Shown: in pieces, positions 21,320 through 23,519 of the stretch
Numbering within the stretch: the stretch's first letter is position 1
Layout: every line of letters begins with the position of its first letter
Assembly (NCBI GenBank): GCA_035946955.1
Contig: DASYYE010000165.1
Span: 1 to 23,519, forward strand
Length of the DNA: 23,519 nt
Source of the DNA: DASYYE01 sp035946955
GTDB taxonomy: Bacteria; Actinomycetota; Actinomycetes; Streptosporangiales; Streptosporangiaceae
Reading direction: 5' to 3'
Notes under the pieces: generated by a model
Told to the model about the DNA's origin: nothing
Database searches by the model: none
Seen by the model: the letters and a program-made list of their open reading frames with translations, nothing else
Made by a program: the position numbers and the translations under genes

Positions 21320-23519
21320 ATGGGTATTCGGGTCATCGCCGTTGGCGGAGCGCTGGCCGTTGTGGCCGCGCTGGTGGCAACTACTGGCGCCCCGGCATTT
21401 GCCGGCACCGCTGCCGCACGGCCAGCCGCTGGCCGTGCACTCACCGCCGGTCAGGGCCGTCATCGCCCGCTGTGCCCTGCGGCCTGCCGGCCGGCGCCGC
21501 CCCAGCGCGGGCCTGTCCCACGTGCCCACCTGCCCCGGCCCGCACCCGGCGCGCCCGCCACGATAGCGGCGGGCAGTTGGGGGTTCGACGTGAACGCCAA
21601 CGGCTGCAACGGGACGTCATTCGCTGCCGGGGCCGCGCCGCAAGGGCTGAGCGGTGCCGCGAACCTGGGCTTCGACGCGATCCAGCTCAATGGGTGGGGC
21701 TGGTACCCGGTGTCGCGGGCCGATCCGTGTTATGCCGCGCAAGCTCAGTGGTACGCGCAGAACGACCCGGGTCAGCAGCTTCAGTTCATCATGTTCCCGG
21801 TCCCCTACGACAACCCCGATTCGGCGTGTGACTACGCGACCTCTCCCGCTGACGGTCACACAGCGGGCTGGGACCAGGCTCAGCTGATCTACCAGTCGGC
21901 GCTGGCCGGTGGCCTCCCGGTCGGAAACGGCATGTGGTGGCTCGACATCGAGGCGACCCAGTGCTCGGGCTGGATCCCCGCCGACTGGCAGACCAACCTG
22001 GCCGTGGTCCAGGGCGCGGTCGACTACCTGCACTCGCGGGGCGTGACCGTGGGCATCTACACAGACCCCTACGACTGGGACCGGATCACCAACTCCAACA
22101 CCACGCAGTTCGCGAACATCCCGGCATGGAACCCTGATACTTACAACACCAGCCCCTATGTCACCGTGTACAACAACAGCGGGCAGAATCCCTACGACAT
22201 ACCGTCCGTCCTGAAATGGGCTCAGTCGGCCTGCGGCCAGCCCGGCATCACTGGGGGCCCACTCCAGGCGGTCCAGTACATGTGGGGCGACTACAGCGCG
22301 GCGTGGTACCAGACCAACCAGCCACCAGCGATCCTCGGCCGCGACTTCGACTACCAATGCCGCAGCACCGGCCCGCCGCTGGCGAGCGATGACCCTTCGG
22401 GTGGGGCAGCGGTGGTGCATGGTGCCTATACGAGTGTGTTCACGGTGGACACGGCTGGCCAGTCGTTGCAGGAGACGTACCTGCCGGTCAATGGGGGGCC
22501 GTGGTACACCCAGAGCCTGTCAGCGAACTATGGCACCCCGTCAGTGGCGAAGGGCACCGTCCCGGTGGGGTTGTTCCATGACGGCTACACCAGCGTGTAC
22601 ACCGTCAACGCCACTGACCACACGCTGCAGGAGACGTACCTGACGGCCATCGGCCAGCCATGGCACACCCAGGACCTGTCCACCAGCTACGGCACCCCGC
22701 CGATCGCGGCAGGCACCACCCCTGCGGTCGTGTACCACGGTGGGTACGTCAGCGTGTACACCGTCAACGCCGCCGACCACACGCTGCAGGAGACCTACCT
22801 GTCAGCCATCGGCCAGCCATGGCACACCCAGAACCTGTCCACCAGCCACGGCACCCCGCCGATCGCGGCAGGCACCAGCCCCGCGGGCGTGTTCCATACC
22901 GGCTACACCAGCGTGTACACGGTGAATGCAGCTGACCACACGCTGCAGGAGACCTACTTGTCAGCCATCGGGCAGCCATGGCACACGCAGAACCTGTCCG
23001 CCAGCTACGGCACCCCGCCGATCGCGGCAGGCACCAGTCCTGCCCCCGTGGTGCACACCAGTTCGGCCGGCGTGCTGAACTTCACCAGCGTCTACACCAT
23101 CAACGCGACCGGCCTCACCGTGCAGGAAACCTACCTGGCAGCCATCGGCGACCCGTGGCACACCCAGCAGCTCCCGACCCCACCTGTGGCGGCGGGCACC
23201 ACCTCGACCCCGCTGTACCACACCGGCTACACCAGCGTGTACACCCTCAACGCCACCACGCGCACGCTGGAGGAAACCTACCTGCCAGTCAACGGGGGGC
23301 CCTGGCACACCCAGAGCCTGTCCGCGAGCTATGGCACCCCGGCGGCCGCGGCCAGCACCCCAGTCGTGGCTCTGGTCCACCCCGACCACACCGGGATCCT
23401 TGACTTCACCAGCGTCTACACCATCAACGCCACCAGCCACACCGTGCAGGAAACCTACCTGGCCGCGGTCGGCGACCCCTGGCACACCCAGCAACTCCCC
23501 ACCCCACCCGCCACCAAGT
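21320..23519 (+). CDS. Secreted GH25/lysozyme-like protein with C-terminal tandem-repeat propeller (partial, cut by window end)
   Basis: The frame is open from the ATG at 21320 to the end of the window (733 codons) and has no stop. The start has GGAGG at 21311-21315. A signal peptide (hydrophobic residues about 5-27, AFA cleavage) is followed by a Pro/Arg/His-rich linker to about residue 85. The domain at about 86-355 looks like a GH25-type TIM barrel: GFDVNANGCN with D90, then WWLDIEATQC with D209 and E211, and GVTVGIYTDPYDWD. GH25 enzymes cut peptidoglycan; exact family assignment is inferred from these motifs. From residue 370 seven repeats begin Y/FTSVY/FT and contain LQETYL and PWHTQ, likely a lectin-like beta-propeller for glycan binding. 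It is divergent from the sensor-kinase operon and carries the 96-nt repeat in its leader. Confidence 0.85.
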   Translation, partial: MGIRVIAVGGALAVVAALVATTGAPAFAGTAAARPAAGRALTAGQGRHRPLCPAACRPAPPQRGPVPRAHLPRPAPGAPATIAAGSWGFDVNANGCNGTSFAAGAAPQGLSGAANLGFDAIQLNGWGWYPVSRADPCYAAQAQWYAQNDPGQQLQFIMFPVPYDNPDSACDYATSPADGHTAGWDQAQLIYQSALAGGLPVGNGMWWLDIEATQCSGWIPADWQTNLAVVQGAVDYLHSRGVTVGIYTDPYDWDRITNSNTTQFANIPAWNPDTYNTSPYVTVYNNSGQNPYDIPSVLKWAQSACGQPGITGGPLQAVQYMWGDYSAAWYQTNQPPAILGRDFDYQCRSTGPPLASDDPSGGAAVVHGAYTSVFTVDTAGQSLQETYLPVNGGPWYTQSLSANYGTPSVAKGTVPVGLFHDGYTSVYTVNATDHTLQETYLTAIGQPWHTQDLSTSYGTPPIAAGTTPAVVYHGGYVSVYTVNAADHTLQETYLSAIGQPWHTQNLSTSHGTPPIAAGTSPAGVFHTGYTSVYTVNAADHTLQETYLSAIGQPWHTQNLSASYGTPPIAAGTSPAPVVHTSSAGVLNFTSVYTINATGLTVQETYLAAIGDPWHTQQLPTPPVAAGTTSTPLYHTGYTSVYTLNATTRTLEETYLPVNGGPWHTQSLSASYGTPAAAASTPVVALVHPDHTGILDFTSVYTINATSHTVQETYLAAVGDPWHTQQLPTPPATK
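22427..23519 (+). repeat. Coding tandem repeats of the C-terminal propeller-like domain
   Basis: Units start at 22427, 22586, 22745, 22904, 23081, 23228 and 23405, so spacing is 159, 159, 159, 177, 147 and 177 nt. The first four are near-uniform 53-residue units; after that 59- and 49-residue forms alternate, with AAIGDPWHTQQLP replacing AIGQPWHTQNLS in every second unit. DNA identity between the middle units is very high, which suggests recent unit duplication. Confidence 0.88.

Noticed and set aside
22427..23519. CRISPR-like array from regular DNA repeats
   Set aside because: The repeats are coding, in frame, and too long, without unique spacers; they encode a propeller-like domain.

Overview
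The window is high-GC DNA from an actinobacterium. The best evidence is the block tlyA - nadK - recN - steA - steB, the same gene order as Rv1694-Rv1698 of Mycobacterium tuberculosis, together with a Nei2-type glycosylase and an SCP2-like protein. The order or genus cannot be fixed from the sequence. No rRNA, tRNA, CRISPR array, insertion sequence or replication origin was seen.

Layout. (1) 1-4460, plus strand: two secreted proteins, a GH16 beta-glucanase with a ricin-type lectin domain, and a 12-unit NHL-repeat protein whose 3' end overlaps the end of a murJ-like gene. (2) 4412-13411, minus strand, read from high to low coordinates: a small conserved protein, tlyA (rRNA methyltransferase), nadK (NAD kinase), recN (DNA repair), steA and steB (cell separation), a MraY/WecA-type phosphosugar transferase, and a MurJ/MviN-type flippase. 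Almost every junction is a 4-nt stop/start overlap or a gap of a few bases, so this looks like one long, translationally coupled operon. (3) 13575-14720, plus: an SCP2-like small protein and nei2, divergent from the operon. (4) 14721-18095, plus: two paralogous secreted proteins of EXORDIUM/PHI-1-like layout, each preceded by the same unusual 45-nt element. The spacer between them holds a terminator, tandem repeats, one copy of a dispersed 96-nt repeat and an AT-rich patch. (5) 18098-21111, minus: a three-gene operon of an eight-helix membrane protein of unknown function, a HisKA_3-type sensor kinase and a NarL/LuxR-type response regulator. (6) 21112-23519, plus: the second copy of the dispersed 96-nt repeat, then a secreted GH25/lysozyme-like protein with a C-terminal tandem-repeat (probable beta-propeller) region, cut by the window end.

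Themes. The core operon joins rRNA modification, cofactor supply and DNA repair to envelope genes. SteA and SteB, known to control septal wall hydrolysis in Corynebacterineae, are here coupled by overlapping codons to a lipid-linked sugar transferase and a flippase. This suggests a dedicated wall-glycan step tied to cell separation. The flanks are rich in secreted carbohydrate-active or cell-surface proteins. The least explained signals are non-coding: the 45-nt element with an 11-bp palindrome before both EXO-like paralogs, and the 96-nt repeat with an RNA-like stem, one copy of which lies in the leader of the lysozyme-like gene.
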